A stretch of DNA of 64,000 nucleotides from the NCBI RefSeq assembly GCF_000178455.1, contig NZ_ADNU01000007.1:1-64000 (forward strand), in the 5' to 3' direction. The notes under the pieces were generated by a model, which saw only the letters and a list, made by a program, of their open reading frames with translations, did no database searches and was not told the origin of the DNA. The first letter of the stretch is position 1. Each line of letters opens with the position of its first letter. The stretch is from Brevibacterium mcbrellneri ATCC 49030. GTDB lineage: Bacteria; Actinomycetota; Actinomycetes; Actinomycetales; Brevibacteriaceae. Shown here one piece after another: positions 49,733 through 58,645 of the stretch. The position numbers and the translations under genes were made by a program.

Positions 49733-51396
49733 GAGCGCGTTGCTGGTGGGGCAATCAGGCTTGTGTAGTGTTTCCCGCCAACCACGGTTCCGCGAACGTA
49801 AATATCGGGCAGACGTTCCGGTTCTACTTCAAGCGGGTCTTCGTCAAGGATCGCGAAGTCTGCGAACTTTCCGCCCTCAATTGATCCCACTTTATCGTCG
49901 ATTTTGAGCATGTAAGCAGCACCGATCGTGATTGCTTCAAGTGCTTCTTGAACACTGATGCGTTCGTGCTCTCCCATGACGCGGCCCGATTGGGTCAACC
50001 GGGTTACAGCGTGCTTCGCGGTGCTCAACGGCCCCAGTGGTGTCACCGGAGTGTCCGAATGAATGCTGATGGGCACCCCGATCCGCAGCGCGGTTGCCGA
50101 TGCGTTGTTGCGACGGGCACGGTCTGGCCCCACGGTGACGTCGAGGTGCTGGTCACCCCACGCCCAAATGTGGTTGGCAAACACATTGGCGCACGCACCC
50201 AGGGCCTTGAGGCGACGATACTGGGCGGGGCGTGTCATCTGTGAGTGAGTAACGGTGTGCCGGTGGTCTGGGCGCGGGTGACGTTCCAGCACCGTCTGCA
50301 GGGTGTCGATGAACAACTGCGTCGCTTGGTCTCCGTTGCAGTGCACGTGGATGAGCAGCCCGGCTTTGTGGAACGTTTCGAACGCTTCAAGGTATTCCTG
50401 TGGCGTCACGTTCCACATACCGTTTTCGTCGGTTCTGTAGTACCCGGGTTCTAAAACGCGTGCGGTGAGTCCCTGCAACGTGCCATCGAGCATGAGTTTG
50501 ATGTTGCCGAACTGCAGACGGTCTGTTGACTGTTCGCGTAGTTCAACGATTCGGGCGGCAGCTTCGGGAAGTGAGTGGGACACCGGCCCCACTCCTGCCC
50601 CAAAGTGGAACACGTTAAGGCGCACGGGGAAATCTTCGTCGACCGTGTCGGTGTAGATCGCCACACCATCGTCCATGAGCCTTTGTGAGCCCAAGTCAGT
50701 GAGCGTTGTAGCGCCCACGTTCACTCCGTTTTGAGCGTACTGTTTGATCGCCCGTGGGCTCACCGACAGCACCCCACCGCCTTCTGTCAGGCTTGCGACC
50801 AGGCCCATTGCGGCGAACTCATGCAGTTCTCCCGTGGGGTTCCCGGAGCTGTCTTTCATGACACCTTCGACGGTGGTGGACGCGTCGACGCCACATTTCT
50901 TCAGCGCAATCGTGTTTACCGCGTACGCGTGCCCGCTGGTGTGGGAGATACAGATGGGGGTGTGGGCCGAGGCGCGGTCGAGTTCCGCTGCAGTTATTGG
51001 GGTGTCGGGGAAAAAGATAGGGTCGAGTCCCCACGCGGTGAGTGGACGGTTGGGGTCATGGTCGCGTAGCGCCTCACGCAGACGGTTCACAATGTCGTCA
51101 ACTGTTGTGCATCCGGGCCAGAACTTTCCGTCTGGGTCCGTGCGGTCTAAGTAGCCGACGTACACACTGTCCCACACTGTGCCTGTTCCTGCGTGTCCGT
51201 GCGCTTCGACGAAGCCGGGAAGAATCACGGCGTCTGAGTAGCGGTCGTCTAGCTGTGCGTCCGGGTACTCCATCAGCTCTTGGACAGTTCCTACAGCGCG
51301 AACAAGCCCGTCGCGTACCGCAACTGCTTCTGCCGTGGGGCACGCGGGGTCCATGGTTCGAACCATCCGAGCCGGGTAAACAGTGGTGAACGTCAT
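49729..51396 (-). CDS. Metal-dependent amidohydrolase (YtcJ-like)
   Basis: Hydrolase of 555 residues from the amidohydrolase_3 group. Metal site 1 is in VILPGFVEAHGHAG (HxH) at about residues 57-70. Further ligands are likely in ICISHTSGHAYAVN and LLIHVHCNGDQATQLFIDTL, with HTVTHSQM following. The conserved aspartate sits in ISIHSDTPVTPLGPLSTAKHAVTR. The N- and C-terminal parts form the usual small beta domain (VGSIEGGKFADFAILDEDPL). The ATG at 51396 has AGGAG. It is first of a four-gene operon with CobW, DUF3311-like and symporter, all overlapping by four bases. YtcJ-like enzymes act on varied N-acyl or amide compounds; the substrate is unknown. Confidence 0.9.
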   Translation of the reverse strand: MTFTTVYPARMVRTMDPACPTAEAVAVRDGLVRAVGTVQELMEYPDAQLDDRYSDAVILPGFVEAHGHAGTGTVWDSVYVGYLDRTDPDGKFWPGCTTVDDIVNRLREALRDHDPNRPLTAWGLDPIFFPDTPITAAELDRASAHTPICISHTSGHAYAVNTIALKKCGVDASTTVEGVMKDSSGNPTGELHEFAAMGLVASLTEGGGVLSVSPRAIKQYAQNGVNVGATTLTDLGSQRLMDDGVAIYTDTVDEDFPVRLNVFHFGAGVGPVSHSLPEAAARIVELREQSTDRLQFGNIKLMLDGTLQGLTARVLEPGYYRTDENGMWNVTPQEYLEAFETFHKAGLLIHVHCNGDQATQLFIDTLQTVLERHPRPDHRHTVTHSQMTRPAQYRRLKALGACANVFANHIWAWGDQHLDVTVGPDRARRNNASATALRIGVPISIHSDTPVTPLGPLSTAKHAVTRLTQSGRVMGEHERISVQEALEAITIGAAYMLKIDDKVGSIEGGKFADFAILDEDPLEVEPERLPDIYVRGTVVGGKHYTSLIAPPATRS

Positions 51397-51524
51397 CGTA
51401 CTCCTAACAACCCTGAGTGATTGACGTCATACCTTACAGAGTAAATGTTCGGCGCGCAGGCTTTCTCACATGGCGAAAAAAGAGTTCACCACAGCGAAAC
51501 TGCAGGTGAGCGGGCGGTTGCTAA

Positions 51525-51594
51525 GACCTCGGGGGCGGTACAACGCACACACGAAAGGCGCAGGCAATGCCTGCGCCATTCGTTACCGTAACCT
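51525..51594. repeat. Intergenic repeat with terminator hairpin, copy 2
   Basis: Homologous to 46906-46980: GACCTCGG, the shared CAACGCAC/ACACGAAA stretch, a hairpin with arms GGCGCAGGCA and TGCCTGCGCC (51557-51577) and the ending CGTTACCGTAACCTA. It lies between the ilvD stop and the amidohydrolase start, where it can terminate ilvD on the minus strand. Confidence 0.85.
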
Positions 51595-51597
51595 AGA

Positions 51598-53304
51598 TCA
51601 GCACGTCACCGCGCCGGTGGATGCCGACTGCACCAGCTTGGCGTACTTGCCCAGCACACCGTGCAGGCGTGGGTTTTCCGGAATCACCCACGACTTCTTC
51701 CGCTCGGCCAGCTCCTCTTCGCTCACGTCAAGTTCGATCGTGCGCGCGGCGATGTCAACGCGGATCGTGTCCCCATCCTCAACCAGAGCGATAGGGCCGC
51801 CGTCGACCGCCTCGGGAGCCACGTGCCCAATGCACAGCCCAGTGGACCCGCCCGAGAACCTGCCGTCCGTAATCAACAGCACATCCTTGCCAATCCCTGC
51901 ACCCTTGATCGCGCCCGTGATCGCCAGCATTTCACGCATACCCGGGCCACCCTTGGGGCCCTCATAACGGATTACAATCACATCGCCAGCCTTGAGTTCA
52001 CCGTTAAGCACAGCGTCCATCGCGGGCTGTTCCTGGTCGAACACGCGAGCGGTGCCCTCGAACACCTCGGCGTCGAACCCAGCCGACTTCACGACCGCGC
52101 CTTCAGGGGCCAGCGAACCCTTCAACACGGCCAACCCACCGGTGGCGTGAATCGGGTTGTTCAGCGCGCGCAGGATCTTTCCGTCCGGGTCAGGTGGGTT
52201 GATCGACTCGAGGTTTTCAGCCACGGTCTTCCCAGTCACCGTGAGCGCGTCACCGTGCAACAGTCCCGCATCCAGCAGGGCCTTCATGACCACCGGCACG
52301 CCGCCAATCTTGAACACGTCGTTCATGACGTACTCACCAAACGGCTTCACGTTACCCAGGTGAGGCACCTTGTCACCGATCCGGTTGAAGTCATCCAAGG
52401 TGAGCTCCACCCCAGCTTCGTGAGCGATCGCCAACAGGTGCAGCACCGCGTTGGTGGACCCACCAAAAGCCATCACCACAGAGATTGCGTTTTCAAATGC
52501 TTCACGTGTGAGGATGTCGCGCGTGGTGATGCCCTTGCGCAGAAGCTCCACAACGGCCTCACCGGACTGACGCGCAAACACGTTGCGGTTCCGGTGGATC
52601 GCCGGCGGGGCGGCTGAACCCGGCAGCGACAAGCCCAACGCTTCAGCGGCACTGGCCATGGTGTTAGCGGTGTACATACCACCGCACGCACCTTCACCAG
52701 GGCAAACGGCGCGTTCAATCGCGTCAACGTCAGCTTCCGTCATCTTGCCCGCACGGCACGCACCCACCGCTTCGAATGCGTCGATGAGCGTGACTTCTTT
52801 TTCGGTTCCGTCTGAAAGTTTGGCCGTACCCGGCATGATCGAACCGTTGTACAGGAACACGCTGGACAGGCCCAGGCGAGCTGCTGCCATGAGCATGCCG
52901 GGAATCGACTTGTCACATCCGGCCAGCAACACTGAACCGTCCAGGCGCTCAGCACCAAACACGGTCTCTACCGAGTCGGCGATGATTTCACGCGACACCA
53001 GCGAATAGTGCATGCCTTCATGCCCCATGGAGATGCCGTCGGACACCGAAATCGTGCCGAACTCCAGCGGGTATCCCCCACCGGCGTGCACGCCTTCTTT
53101 AGCGAACCCGGCCAACCGTTCCAGTGACAGGTTGCACGGGGTGATTTCGTTCCACGAACTCGCCACACCGATCTGGGGCTTATCCCAGTCGTCGTCGCCC
53201 ATTCCCACGGCGCGCAACATGCCTCGCGCGGCGGCTCGTTCCAGGCCGTCGGTGACGTCGCGGGACCGTGGCTTGATGTCTACTTTGTTATCTGAAGCAC
53301 TCAT
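51598..53304 (-). CDS. ilvD: Dihydroxy-acid dehydratase
   Basis: Third step of the shared valine/isoleucine route; dehydrates dihydroxy-isovalerate to 2-ketoisovalerate. The 568 residues show [19 protein letters not shown] near the N-terminus, [17 protein letters not shown] and [18 protein letters not shown] with Fe-S cluster cysteines, [18 protein letters not shown], and the C-terminal [15 protein letters not shown] and [20 protein letters not shown]. The cysteine pattern ([11 protein letters not shown]) fits the [2Fe-2S] type. The ATG at 53304 has only a weak ribosome site. It stands alone, 7 kb from the ilvBNC operon, and ends in the repeat terminator. Confidence 0.97.
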   Translation of the reverse strand: MSASDNKVDIKPRSRDVTDGLERAAARGMLRAVGMGDDDWDKPQIGVASSWNEITPCNLSLERLAGFAKEGVHAGGGYPLEFGTISVSDGISMGHEGMHYSLVSREIIADSVETVFGAERLDGSVLLAGCDKSIPGMLMAAARLGLSSVFLYNGSIMPGTAKLSDGTEKEVTLIDAFEAVGACRAGKMTEADVDAIERAVCPGEGACGGMYTANTMASAAEALGLSLPGSAAPPAIHRNRNVFARQSGEAVVELLRKGITTRDILTREAFENAISVVMAFGGSTNAVLHLLAIAHEAGVELTLDDFNRIGDKVPHLGNVKPFGEYVMNDVFKIGGVPVVMKALLDAGLLHGDALTVTGKTVAENLESINPPDPDGKILRALNNPIHATGGLAVLKGSLAPEGAVVKSAGFDAEVFEGTARVFDQEQPAMDAVLNGELKAGDVIVIRYEGPKGGPGMREMLAITGAIKGAGIGKDVLLITDGRFSGGSTGLCIGHVAPEAVDGGPIALVEDGDTIRVDIAARTIELDVSEEELAERKKSWVIPENPRLHGVLGKYAKLVQSASTGAVTC

Positions 53305-53376
53305 GCCTGAAGTCTAGCCCGCACGCCACACGTCTCATTTATCGCATCACCATGTGGTATGGAAGAGGCCGGGGCC

Positions 53377-54330
53377 TTACCCCTCAACGACGTTGATGAG
53401 TGGCTCACCTGCGATGATTCGGCGTACTTGTTCCGTGAGCATCTGTTCAATGCGGGGTTCAAACGCCGAGGTGTCCCCTCCCACGTGCGGAGTGATGAGT
53501 GTGTTTGGGGTCCCCCACAGTGGGTGTTCGTGTGGCAGGGGTTCGGGGTCGACCACGTCGAGTGCCGCAGACAGGCGCCCGGCACGTAGCTCAGCGACCA
53601 AAGCGTCAGTATCGACAACCTTCCCGCGCCCCACGTTCACCACCAGCGCGTTGTCCGGCAGCTGGCTGAGGAATTCCGCGTCAATGAGCTTTTCAGTCTG
53701 CTTGGTCAGTGGCGTGACCGCAATAAGGACCTCGGTGTGTGGCAACAGTTTGGGCAGGTCTTCCGGCCCGTAGATACGCCCGTGCTCATCCGTGCGAGCG
53801 TGCGAAGCCACGCGCGTGATGTGCGCTTCAAACGGGACCAGACGCTGGCGGATCGCTTCACCAATCCCACCGGCACCCAGAATCATGACGCGCCGGTCAG
53901 CCAACGAACGCATACGCGCATGGTTCCACGACCTCGAAGCCATGCTGCGTACCGCCGTATCGATTCCGCGAAGGCTGGCCAGTGCGAGGCCCACGGCCAG
54001 TTCCGCTGTGGCTGCGGCGTGCACGCCCGAGGCGGTCGCCACTGTGGTGTCCGTTCCCACCAGATCTGCGACCAGGTCATACCCGGTGGTCTGCGTCTGT
54101 ACGAGCTTGAGGTTTGGCAACTCCCCCAGCCGGGCAACGGTGGGCTGAGCGTCAATGTAGGGCAAGATGATCGCGTCGATGGCTGCGCGGTTCACTTCTA
54201 CCGTGGGGTTTTCTGCCGACCACACTACAAACTCAATTCCTGTCTGCTGGTGATCGGTGATGCGTCCATCTACTTTGGCCAAAATGTCAGGGTCGGGGAA
54301 AGCGATTGTGCGAATATCCAGTGTCGACAT
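53377..54330 (-). CDS. D-isomer specific 2-hydroxyacid dehydrogenase
   Basis: NAD(P)-dependent dehydrogenase of 317 residues from the ATG at 54330 (a GTG eleven codons upstream has no better site). The Rossmann motif is MILGAGGIGEAIRQRL with the following RVASHARTDE. Catalytic positions are the arginine in VNVGRGKVVDTDAL, the glutamate in DVVDPEPLPHEHPL and the histidine in ITPHVGGDTS. The family includes D-lactate, glyoxylate/hydroxypyruvate and phosphonate dehydrogenases; this one resembles the hydroxyacid-dehydrogenase group without ACT domains. It follows ilvD on the opposite end by 72 bases. Substrate unknown; the 2-ketoacid-rich neighbourhood is only a hint. Confidence 0.9.
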   Translation of the reverse strand: MSTLDIRTIAFPDPDILAKVDGRITDHQQTGIEFVVWSAENPTVEVNRAAIDAIILPYIDAQPTVARLGELPNLKLVQTQTTGYDLVADLVGTDTTVATASGVHAAATAELAVGLALASLRGIDTAVRSMASRSWNHARMRSLADRRVMILGAGGIGEAIRQRLVPFEAHITRVASHARTDEHGRIYGPEDLPKLLPHTEVLIAVTPLTKQTEKLIDAEFLSQLPDNALVVNVGRGKVVDTDALVAELRAGRLSAALDVVDPEPLPHEHPLWGTPNTLITPHVGGDTSAFEPRIEQMLTEQVRRIIAGEPLINVVEG

Positions 54331-54367
54331 GTTTCCATTATGGGCAGGCGTGTCAAGGCCCACACAA

Positions 54368-55021
54368 TCACGCGTCCACGTGCTGAACGTTCAACGCCCC
54401 GCCCCGCATACGGGCGTGGCGCACACTGAGCACAATCACCCACGCGCATATCAACACCAGGGACAGTCTTTGCACGGCACCTGTCCACCCCACGTGCGGA
54501 ACCAGTGCCAACACGCCACTAACTCCCAGCAAGACCAGCAACGCAACGTTGAGAACAACAGGCAAGCTCGCAAAACTCCGCCCGGAGCGCACCAGCATGA
54601 CAATGTCGGCAATCACGGCCGTAGCGAACCCAAAGCCCACCAGGGCCGAGGTCACCGAGTGCAACTGGTGGGCAAGACCCACGGTGCCTGCGACCTCGGC
54701 GGCGGCGCATTCTTCACTCAGACTGGGCGCACATTCATACGAAAGCAAGGTGTCCCCGACCGTGGCCGCACCGGCCACAACCAAACCGGCGCACAGCATG
54801 AGCGACAGCGCGTGCCGCCTGCGCAAGAACACGCCCAACACAACCAGGAGCACACCAGCCACCGCGTCGCCCACGCGAATGAGCACGGCACCGGGTCTGC
54901 CCCACACGGCGTATTCGGACACGAACGAATGCAACACGTCCAGTTGCGGGTCGATCGCCAAAAGAACCGTCCACGTCGAATAGCTCAACGTGAACAGCAC
55001 TGCCACAACGATAAAACGCAC
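54368..55021 (-). CDS. DUF998-family membrane protein
   Basis: Integral membrane protein of 217 residues with about six hydrophobic segments, recognised as DUF998 by DVLHSFVSEYAVWGRPGAVLIRVGD near the first loop, a stretch conserved in this family. Helices occupy approximately residues 5-22, 50-68, 75-95, 125-148, 158-178 and 180-200. The GTG at 55021 is preferred over the GTG two codons earlier because AGGAGG then has a spacing of five bases. The loop around residues 100-115 has several cysteines (SYECAPSLSEECAAAEV). Function is unknown. Confidence 0.85.
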   Translation of the reverse strand: MRFIVVAVLFTLSYSTWTVLLAIDPQLDVLHSFVSEYAVWGRPGAVLIRVGDAVAGVLLVVLGVFLRRRHALSLMLCAGLVVAGAATVGDTLLSYECAPSLSEECAAAEVAGTVGLAHQLHSVTSALVGFGFATAVIADIVMLVRSGRSFASLPVVLNVALLVLLGVSGVLALVPHVGWTGAVQRLSLVLICAWVIVLSVRHARMRGGALNVQHVDA

Positions 55022-55116
55022 ACACACCTCCTCGACACAGTGTAGATGGGTGTGCGTATTTTAGAGTCAGTGCGTCGATTGGGCAGGTACCCCAGGGCAG
55101 GCCAGCCTCGACCCAC

Positions 55117-55773
55117 TCAAATCCAGATGGCGGGGTCCTCAAGCACGTGGTTCTGGGGAGTGTCAGTCCCCTTGGGTGCGCGGTTCTTGGCGGGCACGCC
55201 CACGGCCACATGGTTGGCGGGCACATCCTTGACCACAACCGCGTTGGCACCTACGGAAGCTCCGTCGCCTATGGTGATGGGCCCCAGGATCTTGGCACCG
55301 GCCCCCACCAGCACGTTGTTCCCCAGCGTGGGGTGGCGTTTGGTCTGTTCCATAGAGGTGCCACCCAGCGTGACCTGCTGGTACAGCATGACGTCGTCGC
55401 CGATTTCAGCCGTGGCCCCCACCACGATCCCGTCGGCGTGGTCAATGAAGAATCTGCGCCCGATCTTCGCCGCCGGGTGGATCTCAACCCCGGTCAGGGT
55501 GCGCACGGCCTGGGACAGAATGCGCGCGGGCACTTCCCCACCTGGCATTTTGTTGAGTTCGTGCAGTCCGCGATATGCCCACACGGCGTGCAGGCCCGGG
55601 TAGCTGACCGCGGTGACAAAGTCGCTGCGCACGGCGGGGTCGCGCCTTCGGGCGGTGTCCAGGTCTTCTCGTAGGGCAGCGCGGGCGCGCTTGCCCACTG
55701 TGGTGGCCGAGGTGGCAGCAACTACCGCTGCCCCTACCCCGGCCATCACGGCGAGTTTTTTGAGAAAACTCAT
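55117..55773 (-). CDS. cysE: Serine O-acetyltransferase
   Basis: Makes O-acetylserine from serine and acetyl-CoA for cysteine synthesis. The 218 residues end in a left-handed beta helix with [28 protein letters not shown] (catalytic Asp/His region), [24 protein letters not shown] and [27 protein letters not shown]. The N-terminal helical part ([21 protein letters not shown]) is hydrophobic in its first 25 residues, which is not usual for CysE. The extreme C-terminus VLEDPAIWI ends in Ile, matching the C-terminal peptide of CysE that docks in the CysK active site. It overlaps cysK by four bases, so the two are coupled. Confidence 0.95.
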   Translation of the reverse strand: MSFLKKLAVMAGVGAAVVAATSATTVGKRARAALREDLDTARRRDPAVRSDFVTAVSYPGLHAVWAYRGLHELNKMPGGEVPARILSQAVRTLTGVEIHPAAKIGRRFFIDHADGIVVGATAEIGDDVMLYQQVTLGGTSMEQTKRHPTLGNNVLVGAGAKILGPITIGDGASVGANAVVVKDVPANHVAVGVPAKNRAPKGTDTPQNHVLEDPAIWI

Positions 55774-56702
55774 GCGTCCATGTACTCCGCGAACAGTGGA
55801 GTGGACAAGTAGCGTTCACCGAACGATGGAATGATGACGACTACGCGTTTGCCCTTGTTTTCTGGGCGTGCAGCCACGCGCTTGGCAGCGTTGATAGCTG
55901 CACCGGAGGAGATTCCAACAAGCAGACCTTCGGCCTTGGCGGTTTCGCGTGCGGTTTCAAGCGCTACTTCGTTTTCAACGGTGACTACTTCGTCGATGAT
56001 GTCGCGGTTGAGGACACCTGGAATAAAGTTCGCACCGATTCCCTGGATGGCGTGTGGGCCAGCCTTACCTTCTGACAGAAGTGGCGATGCTGCTGGTTCT
56101 ACGGCAACGATCTGGACGTCCTTGTTCTTTTCTTTGAGGACTTCACCCACACCGGTGATGGTTCCTCCGGTACCGATTCCGGCGACGAAGATGTCGACTT
56201 CGCCGTCGGTGTCGTTGAGGATTTCCTGTGCGGTGGTGTCGCGGTGGACCTGCGCGTTGGCTTCGTTTTCGAACTGGCGAACCAGTACGGCGTTGTCTTG
56301 TGAGCCGATTTCTTCAGCCTTTGCGACAGCTCCCTTCATCCCGTCAGCCTTGGGGGTGAGAACGAGTTCAGCACCGAATGCGCGGAGCAGGGCACGGCGT
56401 TCTTTCGACATGGATTCTGGCATTGTGAGGACTACCCGGTATCCGCGTGAAGCTCCGACCATGGCAAGGGCGATTCCGGTGTTACCGCTGGTTGCTTCGA
56501 CGATCGTTCCGCCTTCGCGCAACTCGCCTGACTTTTCAGCCGCGTCAATCATGGCAACCCCAATACGGTCTTTCACCGAGTTGGCAGGGTTGTGAAATTC
56601 GAGCTTTCCAACGATTTCCGCGCCAGTTTCTTCACTGGCCTTCTGAAGTTTGACAAGTGGAGTGCGACCAACGACTTCTGAAACGTTCGCGTAAATGTTC
56701 AC
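55770..56702 (-). CDS. cysK: Cysteine synthase (O-acetylserine sulfhydrylase)
   Basis: PLP enzyme producing cysteine from O-acetylserine and sulfide. From the GTG at 56702 the product is 310 residues, starting near [18 protein letters not shown]. The PLP-lysine motif is [37 protein letters not shown] holds the substrate loop and [15 protein letters not shown] the phosphate loop. The C-terminal [42 protein letters not shown] is standard. The frame is open for 59 more codons upstream but that part is the leader. AAGGA lies six bases before the GTG and is part of the leader's switch sequence. Confidence 0.96.
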   Translation of the reverse strand: MNIYANVSEVVGRTPLVKLQKASEETGAEIVGKLEFHNPANSVKDRIGVAMIDAAEKSGELREGGTIVEATSGNTGIALAMVGASRGYRVVLTMPESMSKERRALLRAFGAELVLTPKADGMKGAVAKAEEIGSQDNAVLVRQFENEANAQVHRDTTAQEILNDTDGEVDIFVAGIGTGGTITGVGEVLKEKNKDVQIVAVEPAASPLLSEGKAGPHAIQGIGANFIPGVLNRDIIDEVVTVENEVALETARETAKAEGLLVGISSGAAINAAKRVAARPENKGKRVVVIIPSFGERYLSTPLFAEYMDA

Positions 56703-56835
56703 CAGCGGTCCTTTCTTTGGTGTCTGTTTGTACCCGGACCGCGCATGGAGGTGATCAGGCGGTCCTTCACACCAGCCAATGGCTTCAGCTGTTGTTAATG
56801 CGTCATCATGCGTAACGCAACAGCTTCTTACTATA
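56703..56835 (-). promoter_or_regulatory. Structured leader of cysK with mutually exclusive pairings
   Basis: A TATAGT sequence on the minus strand (complement of 56830-56835) is the likely -10 box, giving a leader of roughly 120 bases. It has AAGGACCGC twice: at 56759-56767 and again at 56705-56713, where it contains the ribosome site of cysK. Between them, GCGGTCC (complement of 56736-56742) can pair with either copy. Pairing with the first frees the ribosome site; pairing with the second hides it. Two more inverted repeats precede: AGCTGTTG with CAACAGCT, and GCC-ATT-GGC. It does not match a riboswitch I know. Confidence 0.55.
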
Positions 56836-56877
56836 TTCCACGCTGGCGAAAATCCTTTCAGCACTATGATGTAACCC

Positions 56878-57459
56878 ATGGCTATCCACCCGATTGTTGT
56901 CTACGGCGAACCTGTTCTGCACCGAAAAGCTGACCCTGTCACGGAGTTTGGCGATGAGCTCCACACACTTGTCGCTGATATGTATGAGACCCTCACAGCT
57001 TCTAACGGCGTCGGTTTAGCCGCACCGCAAATTGGGGTGGGCAAGCAGATCTACGTGTACGACGCTGATGACGAGGTCGCCGGTGTGAGGCGTCGTGGCG
57101 TTTTCATCAACCCAGTTTTGGTGGCGTCGAAGGTTCCCACCACCAACCCGGATCCCAGCGAGGACACGGAGGGGTGTTTGTCAGTTCCCGTTTTGGACTA
57201 CCCGCTGAAACGGGCAGATAAAGTCACCGTCACCGGTGTTGATGAGAACAATCAACCGGTGTCGCTCAGTGTTGAAGGCTGGTTCGCCCGCATTATGCAG
57301 CACGAATTCGACCATTTGCACGGAACCCTATACGTGGACCGGTTAGACACCAGGTGGGCCAAGCGGTGGAAGAAGGAACAGAAGAAGCACGGGTATAACG
57401 TTCCAGGGAACTCGTGGCTTCCGGGCACCGACCCCGACCCGTTTGGTCACGGCCAATAA
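56878..57459 (+). CDS. def: Peptide deformylase
   Basis: Removes the formyl group from nascent proteins; iron or zinc enzyme. The 193 residues contain all three family motifs: [11 protein letters not shown] (motif 1, near residue 43), [13 protein letters not shown] (motif 2, cysteine ligand) and [16 protein letters not shown] (motif 3, HExxH). The C-terminal extension of about 35 residues ([20 protein letters not shown] onward) is typical of actinobacterial PDFs. The ATG has no ribosome site close by and lies right at the leader region of the divergent cysK, so its message may be leaderless. It is a single gene; no fmt follows. Confidence 0.96.
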   Translation: MAIHPIVVYGEPVLHRKADPVTEFGDELHTLVADMYETLTASNGVGLAAPQIGVGKQIYVYDADDEVAGVRRRGVFINPVLVASKVPTTNPDPSEDTEGCLSVPVLDYPLKRADKVTVTGVDENNQPVSLSVEGWFARIMQHEFDHLHGTLYVDRLDTRWAKRWKKEQKKHGYNVPGNSWLPGTDPDPFGHGQ

Positions 57460-57489
57460 CCAGAACGACCACGCTCACTTCGCGCCGTT

Positions 57490-58527
57490 TCAGTTGTTCG
57501 CTTTGCCTTCGCGTTCGGCTTGCGCCAGCTTCCGGTCCAGGTCATCAAAGTTGTCGAACTCTTCGACCGATTCCTCAAGCTCACCCAGCATGCCCCGGAT
57601 TGCGTCCGCGTGCGACTCAGCCTCGAGGTTGAGGTCACTGAACTGCTTCTGCGCAGTGTCGTCGTTGACGGTACGCGATAGCACGTCAAGCACCTGTTCA
57701 CCCAGTTCGCGCGATTGTTCCGTGCTGTCCAGCTGAACCAACTGCACTGACAGCTTCCGCAACTGCTCCAAGTACCCGTGCATCGACTCAACGCGGCGGG
57801 CCAGCGAAGCGAACGCTTTAGCCAGGTTCCGCTGATACACATCGATCCGAGCGTCCAGGTGTGGTTGCCGAATGCTCTCAAGCTTCTGGCGTAGTTCGTA
57901 CAGCTCACGCAACCGCTCACCAATGGAAGCGACTGCGAAGTCCAGATCAACCCGGCTCACGTGACCTTCCAGCGCGGGGTGTGTCCATGCGCGAGTGCCC
58001 ACGATGGCCTGGGAGACCGTCACCGCGAGGTGGAAAAGCCTTTGTTCGTCGGTATCACGGCCGTTGGCGCCGGGAATGTATCCCAAGTCGAATGGGGCGA
58101 TCCACCGGACGTGTGGTGCTTGTTTAAGTTGCTTGCCGGTCAGCCGTTTGGGGTCGCGCAGAAACCGGCTTCCGGTGAAAATGCCCACGCCGGCTGTGGC
58201 TAACGCGGCGATCCCGGTAAACGCCGAGGTGGTGGCAATGGCAACCGTGTCGGCGAACGCAAGCGCAATGAGCGCGGTTGAGCCGAAAAAGCCGGTTGTG
58301 GCCGCACCCGCGCCTGTGGTTGTTGCGAACACCAACTTGGAGCGGATCAGGTTGCGACTGTAGCGCTGTGGGAACACCTGTTGCGCGAGATCAGATGAAG
58401 TGAGGTCGTATCCGCGCGCCTTCCACACGTCGATGACTGATTCGGGGACGCTTCCCGGGACGAGCACACGGTACCGCGGAACGTGTCCGCGACATTCTTG
58501 TTTCCACAACTCACGCCAGTGAACCAT
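57490..58527 (-). CDS. Hypothetical protein: hydrophobic Gly/Ala segment and long coiled coil
   Basis: Protein of 345 residues starting at the ATG at 58527, which has AAGGAG. The N-terminal 75 residues are basic and polar (WKQECRGHVPRYRVLVPGSVPE). Residues about 80-135 are strongly hydrophobic and small-residue-rich (FATTTGAGAATTGFFGSTAL, IALAFADTVAIATTSAFTG), consistent with two membrane helices. A central domain includes APHVRWIAPFDLGYIPGANGRDTDEQRLFHLAVT. From about 225 onward the chain is helical, with coiled-coil heptads (LRELYELRQKLESIRQ, YQRNLAKAFASLARRVESM, then acidic DLNLEAESHADAIRGMLGELEESVEEFDNFDDLDRKL). I do not recognise the family. It is followed on the other strand by def. Confidence 0.82.
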   Translation of the reverse strand: MVHWRELWKQECRGHVPRYRVLVPGSVPESVIDVWKARGYDLTSSDLAQQVFPQRYSRNLIRSKLVFATTTGAGAATTGFFGSTALIALAFADTVAIATTSAFTGIAALATAGVGIFTGSRFLRDPKRLTGKQLKQAPHVRWIAPFDLGYIPGANGRDTDEQRLFHLAVTVSQAIVGTRAWTHPALEGHVSRVDLDFAVASIGERLRELYELRQKLESIRQPHLDARIDVYQRNLAKAFASLARRVESMHGYLEQLRKLSVQLVQLDSTEQSRELGEQVLDVLSRTVNDDTAQKQFSDLNLEAESHADAIRGMLGELEESVEEFDNFDDLDRKLAQAEREGKANN

Positions 58528-58589
58528 ATGACTCCTTCCGCATACTTCATTGTAGTGAGCTGACCTGACATCTAGCTGGGTGCATAAAG

Positions 58590-58621
58590 CTGTGGCCCGA
58601 CCACATTTGGCCGGGCCACAG
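58590..58621. terminator. Hairpin terminator after the NlpC/P60-like gene
   Basis: Ten-base-pair stem CTGTGGCCCG (58590-58599) and CGGGCCACAG (58612-58621), 25 bases beyond the stop of the minus-strand gene. No T run. Confidence 0.7.
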
Positions 58622-58645
58622 AAGTCTGCGTGTTGCCAATGGTGA

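Noticed and set aside
56703-56879. N-terminal extension of CysK, or a cysteine leader peptide
   Set aside because: The extension has no ribosome site, overlaps the def start, and has no family similarity. The Cys-Cys pair lies at the very 5' end of the probable transcript, so a stalling peptide is unlikely.
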